Positions 1 to 9,126 of a stretch of DNA of 64,000 nucleotides are shown here, piece by piece. The position numbers were made by a program, and so were the translations under genes. Position 1 is the first letter of the stretch. Each line of letters starts with the position of its first letter. Origin of the DNA: Acidobacteriota bacterium (GTDB taxonomy: Bacteria > Acidobacteriota > Terriglobia > Terriglobales > Acidobacteriaceae); contig JAKAFB010000008.1 in NCBI GenBank assembly GCA_021818105.1, forward strand, positions 18,706 to 82,705, in the 5' to 3' direction. The notes beneath the pieces were generated by a model. That model had not been told where the DNA came from. It ran no database searches and saw only the letters and a list, made by a program, of their open reading frames with translations.

Positions 1-2243
1 CCGCGCAACAGATGGCCTTCCACGGAAAACGGAGCGTCGAAGCAACGCTCCAGGCGTTGGACGATCTCTTCCATTTCAGCGTGGCCACGCGCCACAGAAA
101 CCAGCGCAGCAAACTCATCGCCGCCCAGGCGCGCCAGCATGTCGCCGTTGCGCAGTTGCCGCCGCATGCGCGCTGAAACCTCCTGCAGGTAGAGGTCGCC
201 TACGTGGTGACCATACACGTCGTTCACCTGCTTGAACTCATCCAGGTCAACATAGATAAGCCCAAATATGGTTGACTTGTCGCGCGCCTTGTTGATTTGT
301 TCCTGCAGATAGCGCTCCAGTGAGAAGCGGTTGTACACATCCGTCAGCAGGTCAAACTCCGAGCGGTAGATGAGGTCAGAGTAGAGTTTGCGTGTTTCAA
401 TCGCCAGCGCCGCCAGTCGCACGCCGGTTGCCATGGCCGTGCTCTCTTCTGCTTCGTTCGCTTCGGGCGTGCGGAAGCTTACATAAAGTGTGCCTAGAAC
501 GCCTCCCGAGCGCGCGGGGATTTCCTTGCCCACGATGCGCATTCCCACTTTCTTTTCCGGCGGGGCTCCCACCCGTGAGCCATCGGGGGTTTCGCACCAG
601 CAGGTGGTGCCCGTCAGCGTGAAGGACACCATCTCTGTGATATGCTCCAGAATCTCCTGCAGTGGCCGCGAGCTGTTAATGTCCTCCAGGATGCGGCTGC
701 GCCACTGCTCCAGTTGCACGGCGCGGCGCTCCTGCGCGGCTTCCATTTCTATGCGTGCGGTGATGGCCGCGGTCTGTTCCTTCACTTTCCTTCGCAGAGC
801 ACGCACCCAGATGCCCACTACGAGCACCGTAGCTAGCAGAACGCCTATCAGACTCAGCAGGTTGCCAATCGTCCACCACGGCGCGCCAGCCACCACCACC
901 AGGTCGTCCGGCGAGCGCATCAGAATGTTGAACGGCAAATGTGTCGCGAATGTATTCACGCCGCTCAGGAAGCAAACGCCCGTCACGCGCACCCTGGATC
1001 CCGGCGCCAGATGCCTCATGGAAGGTAGCGGCCCGGCATCCGGATTGTCGGGAGCAGGATGCCGATAAATCGCCGAGAAGAGGTTGTCATCTGCGCTCAG
1101 CACATACTCATCCTCGGTCGGCCCGCGCATCTCGGCCACCACCTTGCCCTCAATCGAAACCAGATCAAAAAGATGCCTGCTGCTGGAGAGTTCCTCCCAT
1201 GTGGCAGGCTGGGGATCAATCGGCGCCAGCTTGCCGCTATCCAGAATCTCCGCATCCGTCAAGGCAAGAAATCCGTTACGCATATCCGGGAATCCGGTGG
1301 CATCCACCAGGTCGCCTGCATGCAGCGGATCAATCGAAGACGTCAACACCCACAGGCTCTTTGTGCCATCCTGCAGCATCGCCATGGCGCCTGGCTGGAA
1401 GTACGTCAATGTCCCTTGCACGCGAATACGCCGGCTCGAATTGCTTTCGCGGTAGGCCGTCAGGACCTTATCCATTGGCGTGAGGGGAAGATTCCAGGGC
1501 GTCAAAGATGCGTAGTGGAGAACCCTCACGTTCTCCAGCGAGGTAACATGCAGCAGAATTCCGGTCTGCTGCATTTTGCCGTCAAACCGTCCTGAGACGG
1601 TCCCGGTTACCTGCACCTCCGCATCCAGCAGGTCTCTCAAGGCGGCGGAATTATCCACGTCCACGAGCGCGGCGATATCGCCGCCCTCCATGTGCAGTTG
1701 CAGAAAGCCGCTGCGCACGCTTGAACTCACCACCGTATCAGCGTTGCGCACAATCGCTGTCACAGTCACCAGACGGCAGTCGTACTGCGAGCGAGCCAGG
1801 GCGTCAAACGTGGCCGGCACCGGAGCAGGCCGCGGTCCGTGCTTGATGAGCGTCACGCTGCTGGCAACTACAAACGGTCGGTAGCCCGCCTGAGTCTTGC
1901 CATTGATCTGCACTTGGTCGCCGGGTGCCACCAGAATGCCACTGGGCGTTTGCACATAAATGGCGCCATCGGCATTCTGCACATACAGCGCGTTTTCATA
2001 ATTTCTGAAGTAAGTTACCGTTGCCTTGAGCTCAACAGGAATGCCTTTTCCGGCTTCTGCATTGCTCAGTGCGTGAATGATACGCAAGTTCGTCAGGTTT
2101 TCAGGTGTTTGGCTGGAGGGACGCGCCCAGGCGGCATACATGGTCAGGTACAGTAGCATGCCAAGCGCAAGGATTCCGCGCAGGGGAGCACAACCAACAG
2201 TGCCGGCAGACTGCAGTCTGGTTGTCTTTTGCTGCCCCCTCAT
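1..2243 (-). CDS. Membrane-anchored diguanylate cyclase (GGDEF), C-terminus cut by window edge
   Basis: This gene runs off the left edge, so the C-terminus is missing; about 747 residues are visible. A hydrophobic N-terminal segment (LALGMLLYLTMYAAW) precedes about 400 residues of beta-rich sequence that look like repeated OB-like sensor modules (two passages each contain a VxVTGxxxxxxxG-type strand pattern). A transmembrane helix follows at about residues 453-477, then a short charged coiled coil, a GAF-like region, and a GGDEF domain from about residue 645. The active-site motif LGGDEF is intact near residue 708, and an RxxD inhibitory site (RNGD) lies five residues before it. It should make cyclic di-GMP in response to an external or membrane signal, with product inhibition. 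The start ATG has GGAAGG six nucleotides upstream. An EAL domain could lie beyond the edge. Confidence 0.88.
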   Translation of the reverse strand, partial: MRGQQKTTRLQSAGTVGCAPLRGILALGMLLYLTMYAAWARPSSQTPENLTNLRIIHALSNAEAGKGIPVELKATVTYFRNYENALYVQNADGAIYVQTPSGILVAPGDQVQINGKTQAGYRPFVVASSVTLIKHGPRPAPVPATFDALARSQYDCRLVTVTAIVRNADTVVSSSVRSGFLQLHMEGGDIAALVDVDNSAALRDLLDAEVQVTGTVSGRFDGKMQQTGILLHVTSLENVRVLHYASLTPWNLPLTPMDKVLTAYRESNSSRRIRVQGTLTYFQPGAMAMLQDGTKSLWVLTSSIDPLHAGDLVDATGFPDMRNGFLALTDAEILDSGKLAPIDPQPATWEELSSSRHLFDLVSIEGKVVAEMRGPTEDEYVLSADDNLFSAIYRHPAPDNPDAGPLPSMRHLAPGSRVRVTGVCFLSGVNTFATHLPFNILMRSPDDLVVVAGAPWWTIGNLLSLIGVLLATVLVVGIWVRALRRKVKEQTAAITARIEMEAAQERRAVQLEQWRSRILEDINSSRPLQEILEHITEMVSFTLTGTTCWCETPDGSRVGAPPEKKVGMRIVGKEIPARSGGVLGTLYVSFRTPEANEAEESTAMATGVRLAALAIETRKLYSDLIYRSEFDLLTDVYNRFSLERYLQEQINKARDKSTIFGLIYVDLDEFKQVNDVYGHHVGDLYLQEVSARMRRQLRNGDMLARLGGDEFAALVSVARGHAEMEEIVQRLERCFDAPFSVEGHLLR

Positions 2244-2525
2244 GCTGTCCTTCCAATCATCTATGCCTACGAAGGTTCTTATCTTTAATCAAGTGCCTAA
2301 TCAATTACTTAGTCGTAGCAAGTGTTACAAACCCGTTGCACCCTCATCTTACTATCAACCTAAACTTCGTCGTTACACCTTTTGCGGCATGATTATTGGG
2401 GCATTACCAATGGGCTAGGGCCTGTTTTTCCATTCATTTGCGGGTCAAGGTGTATGTTGGAAAGGTGAGGTTGCGCTCGCCGTAATGTGCGCAAATCAGG
2501 GCGAGCGCACGGAGAAACCACTAGT
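2244..2525. promoter_or_regulatory. Divergent intergenic region between GGDEF gene and arginase
   Basis: This 282-bp spacer is AT-richer than its surroundings, particularly about 2270-2400 (for example the stretch around tcaattactta). It must carry the promoters of both divergent genes. I could not assign a clear -35/-10 pair. A GGAG Shine-Dalgarno at 2511-2514 serves the arginase gene. Confidence 0.4.
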
Positions 2526-3506
2526 ATGACAAAAGCAACGCAAACCCCATCCACCACAACGGAATCCCGCACCAGCAGTCACCAATTGCAAACCGCACGT
2601 CGCATCCGTGTCTTCGGCGTTCCTCTGGACATGGGCGCGAGCCGCCGTGGCGTTGATATGGGCCCCTCGGCGATGCGCGTGGCCGGCCTACAGGCGCGCC
2701 TTGAAGCTCTGGGCCACCAGGTCACGGATGCCGGCAATATTCAGGTGGATATCGCTGAAACGCAAGTCTATGGTCACACCAAAGCCCGCTATCTCAAACA
2801 GATAGCGGAGACATGCACGCGCACCGCTGAAGCCGTGGTTGAAACACTGGAGCAGGGCATGACCCCTCTTGTCCTTGGCGGCGACCACTCGCTGGGTGCC
2901 GGCACGGTCTCCGGTGTATCGGAGTTTTATCGCCGCAGTGACCAGAAGATTGGCGTCATCTGGATGGATGCCCACGCCGACATCAATACCCCAGAGACGT
3001 CGCCTTCCGGCAATGTGCACGGAATGCCCTTGGCATCCCTGCTGGGTCTCGGCCCGGAGCAGCTCAGCAACATCTTCGGCTACTCGCCCAAGATTGCCCC
3101 GGAAAACACCGTGCTTATCGGCGTACGCGACATTGACGCCACTGAACGCGAAAATATCCGCCGCGCGGGCCTTGCTGAGGTTTACACCATGCGCGACATC
3201 GACGAGCGCGGCATGCGCGCCGTGATGGAGGAGGCCCTGCGCTCCGCCGGCCGCGGCACCGTTGGCTACCATGTCTCGCTGGACATGGACTGGATTGATC
3301 CCGAGGACGCGCCGGGCGTGGGCACGCCCGTCCGTGGCGGCGCCACCTATCGCGAAGCACACCTCGCCATGGAGATCATCGCCGACCACGGCCGCATGCT
3401 CAGCTTTGAGATCGTCGAGGTCAACCCTGTCATCGACGAGCACAATCGCACCGCCGACCTCGCCGTTGAACTGACCTGCTCCGCGTTCGGGAAAAAGATC
3501 CTGTAG
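2526..3506 (+). CDS. rocF: Arginase
   Basis: A 326-residue protein of the arginase/agmatinase (ureohydrolase) fold, which hydrolyses L-arginine to ornithine and urea with a two-manganese centre. All metal-binding motifs are visible: GGDHS near residue 118, DAHAD near 148, and the SLDMDWIDP block near 251. The GNVHG segment and the C-terminal EVNP motif match the arginase subgroup rather than agmatinase. The chosen ATG is preceded by GGAG at a spacing of 11; a longer reading from 2487 lacks a ribosome site. The N-terminal 25 residues are Thr/Ser-rich and probably disordered. It is followed by ddl on the same strand after 57 bp but has no obvious functional link with it. Confidence 0.93.
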   Translation: MTKATQTPSTTTESRTSSHQLQTARRIRVFGVPLDMGASRRGVDMGPSAMRVAGLQARLEALGHQVTDAGNIQVDIAETQVYGHTKARYLKQIAETCTRTAEAVVETLEQGMTPLVLGGDHSLGAGTVSGVSEFYRRSDQKIGVIWMDAHADINTPETSPSGNVHGMPLASLLGLGPEQLSNIFGYSPKIAPENTVLIGVRDIDATERENIRRAGLAEVYTMRDIDERGMRAVMEEALRSAGRGTVGYHVSLDMDWIDPEDAPGVGTPVRGGATYREAHLAMEIIADHGRMLSFEIVEVNPVIDEHNRTADLAVELTCSAFGKKIL

Positions 3507-3563
3507 CGGGTTTTACACTAAATCCGTGCGGCCATTCTTTAACTCTCTGCCGCGAAAGTGATC

Positions 3564-4721
3564 ATGGCAAAAAAACTCCGCGTTGGCATAGTCTTTGGCG
3601 GGCGCAGCGGAGAGCACGAAGTCTCGCTGCTCTCCGCCGCCTCCATCATCAAAGCGATTGATCGCCGCAAGTTTGACGTGGTGCCCATCGGCATCACCAA
3701 GGAAGGCCGCTGGTTGGCGGCCGATGACGCGCATGGCCTGTTGGCGGGTAGTGAGGCTACAGCAGGAGTCCGTCGCCTGCGTGCCGGCGACCCCGATGCC
3801 ACGCCCGGTGCCAAGCTGCTCCACGAGGGCATTCCCACGCTGCTCGCACCCGAACCGGAACGCGCCAAGGGCCAGTCTGCCCTAGCCGTCGATGTCATTT
3901 TCCCAGTCCTCCACGGCACGTTTGGCGAGGACGGTACTATCCAGGGCCTCTTCGAACTCGCCGGGATCCCCTATGTTGGCTCGGGCGTGCTTGGCTCCGC
4001 CGCCGGCATGGACAAGGACGTGATGAAGCGCCTCTTTGTCCAGGCCGGCCTGCCCATCGTCCGGCATGTCACGCTGCTGCGTTCGGACTGGGAAAAGTCC
4101 CCGCGCAAGTCTATTGCGAAGGTTGAAGCGGCGCTCCGGTATCCGGTCTTCGTCAAGCCTGCCAATCTTGGCTCTTCGGTCGGCATCAGCAAGGCGCACA
4201 ACCGCAGGGAATTGGGCCCGGCGCTCACCCTGGCCGCGCGCTATGATCGCAAGCTCATCGTGGAGCAGGGCGTAGGCTCCGGCACGGCCAGGGCGCGTGA
4301 GCTTGAAGTTGCCGTCCTCGGAAACGACGATCCCAAGGCCAGCGTCGTGGGCGAAATCATCCCCGGCAAGGAGTTCTATGACTATGAGGCCAAGTACCTC
4401 TCTGAAGGCTCCGTGCCCGTCATTCCAGCCAAATTGACCGTGACTGAGGCAAAGAAGGTTCGCGAAATGGCCATTGCCGCCTTCCGCGCCTGTGATCTTT
4501 CCGGCCTTGCACGCGTGGACTTCCTAATGGAGCCGGCGGGCAGACGGCGTATCTTCATCAACGAGGTCAACACGTTGCCCGGATTCACGCAGATCAGCAT
4601 GTATCCCAGGCTCTGGGAGGCCTCCGGAATCCCATACCGCGACCTGATTACGCGGCTCATCGAGCTGGCCCTGGAGCGCCAGAATGAGAAGGATCGCACC
4701 GCCTACAGTCTGCAGGAGTAG
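3564..4721 (+). CDS. ddl: D-alanine--D-alanine ligase
   Basis: A 385-residue ATP-grasp enzyme that joins two D-alanines for peptidoglycan precursors. The N-terminus carries the family signature [23 protein letters not shown] follows near residue 120, the ATP-grasp segment [13 protein letters not shown] near 200, and the C-terminal metal-binding block [11 protein letters not shown] near 335. The 385-residue length fits the longer VanA/DdlA-type ligases. The start is ambiguous between GTG at 3558 and ATG at 3564; I chose the ATG because MAKKLRVG aligns with family N-termini. No strong Shine-Dalgarno is present. The Tyr/Phe specificity residue for D-Lac versus D-Ala was not resolved, so D-Ala-D-Ala specificity is assumed from the family. 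Confidence 0.93.
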   Translation: MAKKLRVGIVFGGRSGEHEVSLLSAASIIKAIDRRKFDVVPIGITKEGRWLAADDAHGLLAGSEATAGVRRLRAGDPDATPGAKLLHEGIPTLLAPEPERAKGQSALAVDVIFPVLHGTFGEDGTIQGLFELAGIPYVGSGVLGSAAGMDKDVMKRLFVQAGLPIVRHVTLLRSDWEKSPRKSIAKVEAALRYPVFVKPANLGSSVGISKAHNRRELGPALTLAARYDRKLIVEQGVGSGTARARELEVAVLGNDDPKASVVGEIIPGKEFYDYEAKYLSEGSVPVIPAKLTVTEAKKVREMAIAAFRACDLSGLARVDFLMEPAGRRRIFINEVNTLPGFTQISMYPRLWEASGIPYRDLITRLIELALERQNEKDRTAYSLQE

Positions 4722-4867
4722 AGGGCGCGCAACGCAAGCCTTGCCCCCAGGTGCCTCATTGCAGTAGGAAGTAGCGGCTGCGGAAGCAGGGAATGGGCCT
4801 GCCGCCCGGGTGGCCCGCAATGCGTGACGCCTCACGTGGCGTATCCTAACCACGAGGAAGTGATCTG

Positions 4868-5368
4868 ATGACTTTGCTCGATGCTCCTGCCTTTGATGCC
4901 GCGCGCGACCGCCGCCGCCGCATTCTTTTCTCCGGCAGCGCCATTGCCATTTTCGTGTTGCTGATTGCGGGCTGGCTCGTCTCCGGCATGCCGGTGGACT
5001 GGCCCTGGAACTGGTGGACCCACTTTCGCGGCCGCATGGTCGCCAACCAGTTCCTGACCGCCGTCGAGCACAACGACCTGCAAAAGGCCTACGGCATCTG
5101 GACTCACGATCCCAACTGGCAGCAGCACCCGCAGCAGAAGAATCCCTATCCCTTTGACCGATTCCAGCAGGACTGGAGTTCCACCAGCCCATCCAATGAC
5201 TACGGCATCATTCGCAGCCACAAGATTGTTGCTGCCCGCCGCTCCGGCAACGTGCTCCTCATGGGCATCCTGATCAACGGCCTCAAGAGCAATGCGCTCT
5301 TCCTTGACTACGACCCGCAGACCAAGACGCTCGGCTTCTCGCCCGTAGAGTTGTACCTGGGTCCGTAG
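4868..5368 (+). CDS. Small single-pass membrane protein, function unknown
   Basis: A 166-residue protein with an arginine-rich cytoplasmic start (RDRRRR), one transmembrane helix at about residues 24-42 (SAIAIFVLLIAGWLVSG) and an external domain of about 115 residues. The outer part (KAYGIWTHDPNW, then two or three predicted beta strands) resembles the small NTF2-like domains seen in many membrane-anchored proteins, but I do not recognise the family. GAGGAAG precedes the ATG. A strong hairpin terminator follows directly, so it is probably transcribed alone or as the last gene after ddl (146-bp gap containing a TATCCT -10-like hexamer). Confidence 0.75.
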   Translation: MTLLDAPAFDAARDRRRRILFSGSAIAIFVLLIAGWLVSGMPVDWPWNWWTHFRGRMVANQFLTAVEHNDLQKAYGIWTHDPNWQQHPQQKNPYPFDRFQQDWSSTSPSNDYGIIRSHKIVAARRSGNVLLMGILINGLKSNALFLDYDPQTKTLGFSPVELYLGP

Positions 5369-5392
5369 GCTGGGCTGAACCCCCAATGGAAG

Positions 5393-5425
5393 AGGCCGCA
5401 GGATGACCTGCGGCCTGACCTTTTT
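5393..5425 (+). terminator. Rho-independent terminator
   Basis: A perfect 10-bp stem (AGGCCGCAGG / CCTGCGGCCT) with an ATGA loop is followed by GACCTTTTT. It closes the transcript of the small membrane protein and separates it from the convergent fabD. Confidence 0.88.
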
Positions 5426-5440
5426 GCCCGGTCTCGTTGG

Positions 5441-6385
5441 CTATCCCTTCAGGTCTGCCAGCGTCTTTTCTAGGCTTGCTGCATCCTCCACATTCAACGC
5501 TTTCTGTGCCGGGTCAATCTGGCGCAGGAGCCCGCACAGCACCTTGCCAGGCCCCACTTCGACAAACGTGGTCGCTCCCTCGGCAATCAGTGTCTGCATG
5601 CACTCCACCCAGCGCACCGCGCCTGTCACCTGGCGGATGAGTGCATCCTGCGCGGCCTCGGCTGTTGTCACGAGCCCGCCTGTCACGTTAGCCGCCACGG
5701 GGATGCTCGGCTCGCTCAGCGTCAGCCCGCTCAGCACCCGTGCCACTTCTTCTTGCGCAGGCTGCATCAGTGCGCAGTGGAACGGAGCGCTCACCGGCAG
5801 CATTACGGCGCGCCGTGCGCCTTTGGTCTTGCAGATGGCGGAAGCCTTCTCCACCGCCGCCAGTGCGCCGGAGATGACCGTTTGCCCCGGCGAGTTCAGG
5901 TTGGCCACCGCTACCGGCAGCCCTGTCTCGGCGGCTGCCTCGCGGCAGGCCTCGGCCACCTGCTCTGCGTCGAGTTGCAATACCGCCGCCATGCCGCCCT
6001 GCCCGGCAGGAACCGCCTGTTGCATCGCCCGGCCGCGCGCCTTCACCGCGCGCACCGCGTCGGCAAAACATAGCGTACCAGCCGCCACGTGCGCAGACCA
6101 TTCACCCAGCGAGTGACCGGCCGCCAAGGCTGGCTCCGCGCCGTGCTCCGCCAGAACGCGCCACGCAGCAACGCTCACCGTCAGGATGGCCGGCTGCGTG
6201 TTTTCTGTAAGCTTCAAGTCCTCTTCGGGGCCCTCAAAGCACAGTTGTGACAGCTTGAAGCCGCAGGCCTCATCGGCTTCGGCAAAAGTCTGGGCGGCAA
6301 CGGGGAAGCGCTCTGCAAGTTCGCGGCCCATGCCCACTGCCTGCGAACCCTGCCCGGGAAAGAGAAAAGCAAGTTTCGTGTTCAT
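5441..6385 (-). CDS. fabD: Malonyl-CoA:ACP transacylase
   Basis: A 314-residue enzyme that loads malonate onto acyl carrier protein for fatty-acid synthesis. The N-terminal FPGQGSQAVGMG motif and the nucleophile elbow GHSLGEWSA (Ser near residue 92) are intact, as are the PFHCALM histidine motif near 200 and the terminal VEVGPGKVL signature. It stands alone here, about 26 kb from acpP-fabF. A TACAAT hexamer lies 10 nt upstream of the ATG and there is no Shine-Dalgarno, so the message may be leaderless or nearly so. Confidence 0.95.
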   Translation of the reverse strand: MNTKLAFLFPGQGSQAVGMGRELAERFPVAAQTFAEADEACGFKLSQLCFEGPEEDLKLTENTQPAILTVSVAAWRVLAEHGAEPALAAGHSLGEWSAHVAAGTLCFADAVRAVKARGRAMQQAVPAGQGGMAAVLQLDAEQVAEACREAAAETGLPVAVANLNSPGQTVISGALAAVEKASAICKTKGARRAVMLPVSAPFHCALMQPAQEEVARVLSGLTLSEPSIPVAANVTGGLVTTAEAAQDALIRQVTGAVRWVECMQTLIAEGATTFVEVGPGKVLCGLLRQIDPAQKALNVEDAASLEKTLADLKG

Positions 6386-6395
6386 TTCACAGAGG

Positions 6396-6401
6396 ATTGT
6401 A
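6396..6401 (-). promoter_or_regulatory. -10 hexamer TACAAT close to fabD start
   Basis: The TACAAT hexamer on the minus strand ends 10 nt before the fabD ATG. Initiation 6-8 nt downstream would leave a leader of only a few bases. No convincing -35 was identified. Confidence 0.45.
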
Positions 6402-6439
6402 CCGGAAGAAGCCCCAGCCCTACTTGAGGGCTGCTAGCG

Positions 6440-7255
6440 TCAGTTCCAGCGCTTCTTGTCTTCCTGGTCCTCATCGATCACGTGGCCGTTGCCGTCAAAG
6501 CGCACCGTGCGCCCATGCGCGCGCATGTAGACCTCAAATTTCTTGGCGGCCCGGCGGCGCTTCCAGCGGTAGTAACGGTTGCGCAGGCCATACCAGCTCT
6601 CGCTGAGCGCAAAATGGAAGCCACGCCTCGGTGCCAGGCGCAGGTAAAGGTAGCCCGCCAGCGCGCCGCCCAGTTGTGCAAAGGCATATAGCCGCTGCTC
6701 GCCAAACAGCATGGCAATCGCGATGAGGCCGTAGAGGATGGCCATGTACCGTGCCTTGATGCCAATCGCGAAGAACAGCAGAAACTGCACATCGCCGTAG
6801 AGAATGCCAATCGCGACCAGCATTCCAAAGATGCCGCCGAAGCACCCGTACAGCGCAACCGGCAGCAGTGCCATGTTCAGCCCCAGCCCCAGCACATGCA
6901 GCAACGTGCCTGCGGCCGCCGTCCCCAGCACAGCCCAGATGTAGAGCCCCGTCACCCAAGAGTCACTGTGATAGCTCTCCAGAAATCCGGCCAGAAACCA
7001 CAGCGAAAGCAGCTCAAACAGCGTCCCCAGCAGCGTGGGATGGATCAGGCTATACGTAAGTGGCTGCCAGAGTGCGCCATGCAGAAAGATGCCCGGCTGA
7101 AAGGTGAGCCAACCCGCCAATTGCCCTGTCGATGCCGGCAGCACCAGCCCCGCCAGCGTCAGCACAAAATAGGCCGCCAGGTTCACGATCACCAGCCGGC
7201 GCGTCGCACCGCGAAAATCAGGAAAGGCAAACGGAGTTGAACCCAGCCTTGGCAT
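6440..7255 (-). CDS. Rhomboid-fold membrane protein, probably proteolytically inactive
   Basis: A 271-residue protein with about six transmembrane helices in a rhomboid arrangement and a basic C-terminal tail (YYRWKRRRAAKK). The fold landmarks are recognisable: SLIHPTLLGTLFELLS stands for the TM2 H-x5-H-x3-N element, YGCFGGIFGM for the TM4 GxSG loop, and FAQLGGALAGYLYL for the TM6 AHxxG element. Each catalytic position is substituted: the second TM2 His becomes Gly, Asn becomes Glu, the nucleophile Ser becomes Phe, and the TM6 His becomes Gln. This suggests a pseudoprotease that binds or chaperones membrane clients instead of cutting them. The start is ATG 7255 or GTG 7264; neither has a Shine-Dalgarno. 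It lies immediately upstream of fabD (54 bp) and may be cotranscribed with it. Confidence 0.78.
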   Translation of the reverse strand: MPRLGSTPFAFPDFRGATRRLVIVNLAAYFVLTLAGLVLPASTGQLAGWLTFQPGIFLHGALWQPLTYSLIHPTLLGTLFELLSLWFLAGFLESYHSDSWVTGLYIWAVLGTAAAGTLLHVLGLGLNMALLPVALYGCFGGIFGMLVAIGILYGDVQFLLFFAIGIKARYMAILYGLIAIAMLFGEQRLYAFAQLGGALAGYLYLRLAPRRGFHFALSESWYGLRNRYYRWKRRRAAKKFEVYMRAHGRTVRFDGNGHVIDEDQEDKKRWN

Positions 7256-7328
7256 GGTATTCACAAGGGTAACGTGGAACGCGCGTGGGTGTCATGCGGT
7301 CCAGCTAAGCTCGCTATGGCAGTGTCCA

Positions 7329-8771
7329 TTAGGGTACAACCACCAGTCCCCGATGTCCCGCAGCATCCACTGTACGCACGCCAAAGATGACGTTGTCCTT
7401 GGAGATGGGCAATGTCACGCTCACAGGCGCGCCCTTGGATGGACGCACCTCTTTCACATACTGCCAGTCCGGCGACGTCGTCATCCGCCACACCACCTCG
7501 TAGCCCGCATCCGGCGCACCCGCAGGGGGATCCCATGTGAGCTTGGTGTTATTGTCCAGGTCCTCGGTCACAATCTTCACATCCGCCGGTTCGCCCGGCG
7601 AGTCTGCCAGCGTGGCCAGCGTCGCAGCATTCAGCCGCGCCACCTGCGCCACGTAGTTGAAGTCCACAAACTCCAGCAGATCGCCCAGCACCGGCTTGCC
7701 CGAGCCCGCAGGAGGACGCACGATGTTCTGGTGCTGGTGGTTGTAGTCCTCACGCCACTCGGTGAAGCGAACCGCCGCAAAGCCCTCACGATTGAAGGAG
7801 CTGTGGTCGCCACCGCGCAAATAGCGGTCCGGCCGCGACACCAAAAATGCGTGAAAGGCCGCCGGGCCTGAGGCAGCAAAGTATGTCCGCGCCGTATCGG
7901 CGATGGCCCGAGCCACCTCGCGGCTGGGGGAGTCGTTTTCACCGCCCAACATGAAGATACGCCGCAACTGCTGTGGCGTGGCCCCTGCCGGAACGCCTTC
8001 GGAGAACACGCGCACGCGGTCCTTCATCTGCAACGAATCACCGGGCGTCGTGTTGCCGCCTACAATGTCGTTGTTGAGCACGGCCTCCAGTTGCCAACCC
8101 TCATCGTGCGCCAGCTTGGCCAGGTGGGCTGAGCCAATCAGTCCCTGCTCTTCGCCCGCTACCGCCGCAAAAACAATCGTCGAGGGGAAATGCAGCTTGC
8201 CCAGCGCCCGCGCACACTCCAGCGATACCGCCACTCCTGAAGCATCATCATTTGCGCCTGGAGCCGCCCCGTGGTCGTCCAAAATGTTTAGGTTACGCGA
8301 GTCATAGTGCCCTGTCACCAGCACCATCCGTTTGGCCTGAGCCGGGTCCGTCCCACGCAGAATTGCATACACATTGGTGATTTTCGTCGGACGCGGAATC
8401 CGATTACCCCAGCGCGCGCTGCTCGCAGGGTCGGCCGTGAACACATCTCGCCGGACTTCCAGGCATCCGCCACAGTCGCGCGAAATAGCCTCAAACTGCC
8501 CGGCAATCCAGTCTGCCGTACCGTTGATACCCTGGCCCGACGGCAGGTCCGTTTCCATACTGGAAAGTGTGCTCCGCGTCCCGAAACCAACCAGCGTTTC
8601 AATCGTCTGATGAATGTGAGCGGGCTGAATGGCTTTGAGTGCCTGCGCAATAGCTGGGTCGGCAGGCGCAGGGGCCACCGGGGCCGCATGGCGGGCAAAG
8701 TCAGGCTGTGCGCCGCAGGTGGTCGCCGCTATGGCCAGGCCAAACAACAGGATGCTTCGTGAGATTTTCAT
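7329..8771 (-). CDS. Secreted M28-family metallopeptidase
   Basis: A 480-residue exported zinc peptidase. A signal peptide (SRSILLFGLAIAATTCGAQ) is followed by an inhibitor/cap region and the M28 catalytic core: GHYDSRN (Zn ligands His/Asp), GANDDASGV (bridging Asp), AGEEQGLIGS (general base Glu and a ligand), and GGDHSSF near residue 330 (last His). The final 90 residues (KLTWDPPAG ... GYEVVW ... FGVRTVDAAGHRG) look like a fibronectin type III-like domain. An aminopeptidase role on external peptides is likely. The chosen ATG has GGAGAAA seven bases upstream; an earlier in-frame ATG at 8798 lacks one. It is transcribed divergently from the LysW-like gene. Confidence 0.88.
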   Translation of the reverse strand: MKISRSILLFGLAIAATTCGAQPDFARHAAPVAPAPADPAIAQALKAIQPAHIHQTIETLVGFGTRSTLSSMETDLPSGQGINGTADWIAGQFEAISRDCGGCLEVRRDVFTADPASSARWGNRIPRPTKITNVYAILRGTDPAQAKRMVLVTGHYDSRNLNILDDHGAAPGANDDASGVAVSLECARALGKLHFPSTIVFAAVAGEEQGLIGSAHLAKLAHDEGWQLEAVLNNDIVGGNTTPGDSLQMKDRVRVFSEGVPAGATPQQLRRIFMLGGENDSPSREVARAIADTARTYFAASGPAAFHAFLVSRPDRYLRGGDHSSFNREGFAAVRFTEWREDYNHQHQNIVRPPAGSGKPVLGDLLEFVDFNYVAQVARLNAATLATLADSPGEPADVKIVTEDLDNNTKLTWDPPAGAPDAGYEVVWRMTTSPDWQYVKEVRPSKGAPVSVTLPISKDNVIFGVRTVDAAGHRGLVVVP

Positions 8772-8822
8772 GGCATTTTCTCCGCTGCCGGAAGACACAT
8801 CTTGAAGGTCGAATCCAGCCTC

Positions 8823-8851
8823 TTGACCTTGGGGCGGGTACTCCCTAAAAC
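8823..8851 (+). promoter_or_regulatory. Predicted sigma-70 type promoter of the LysW-like gene
   Basis: TTGACC (8823-8828), a 17-bp spacer and TAAAAC (8846-8851) form a good -35/-10 pair. The transcript would start near 8858 and have a leader of about 74 nt. Confidence 0.5.
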
Positions 8852-8931
8852 TAGCGGAGTCGTACCGCGAGGTAACGTCATCCTACAACATGAAATCACC
8901 ATTGCCGTGAAAGGAAAGAGAGGAGGCTGCG

Positions 8932-9126
8932 ATGCCCAGCTGCCCCGAATGTGAAAACGATCTCGACATCGAACTGGACGAAGTAGAAGAAGGCGACATC
9001 ATCGCCTGTGACGAGTGTGGAACTGAATTCGAAATCGTCGGCGTGGATCCGCTGGAATTGACGCGGGTCGATGACGAATTCGATGATGATGAGGAAGAGT
9101 ACTTCGATGAGGAGGAAGAAGAGTGA
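8932..9126 (+). CDS. LysW-like zinc-ribbon acidic carrier protein
   Basis: A 64-residue protein with two CxxC knuckles (C4/C7 and C26/C29) and the LysW-type middle segment EFEIVGVDPLEL. LysW proteins carry biosynthetic intermediates of lysine or arginine on the gamma-carboxyl of a C-terminal Glu, normally within an EDWGE motif. Here that motif is absent and the tail is a run of Asp/Glu ending in five Glu, so Glu is still the last residue. None of the partner genes (LysX, LysZ, LysY, LysJ, LysK) is nearby. A strong GAGGAGG Shine-Dalgarno precedes the ATG. The stop codon overlaps the next gene's GTG (GTGA), so the two are translationally coupled. The role is open: amino-group carrier, or simply a zinc-ribbon protein of related fold. 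Confidence 0.75.
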   Translation: MPSCPECENDLDIELDEVEEGDIIACDECGTEFEIVGVDPLELTRVDDEFDDDEEEYFDEEEEE

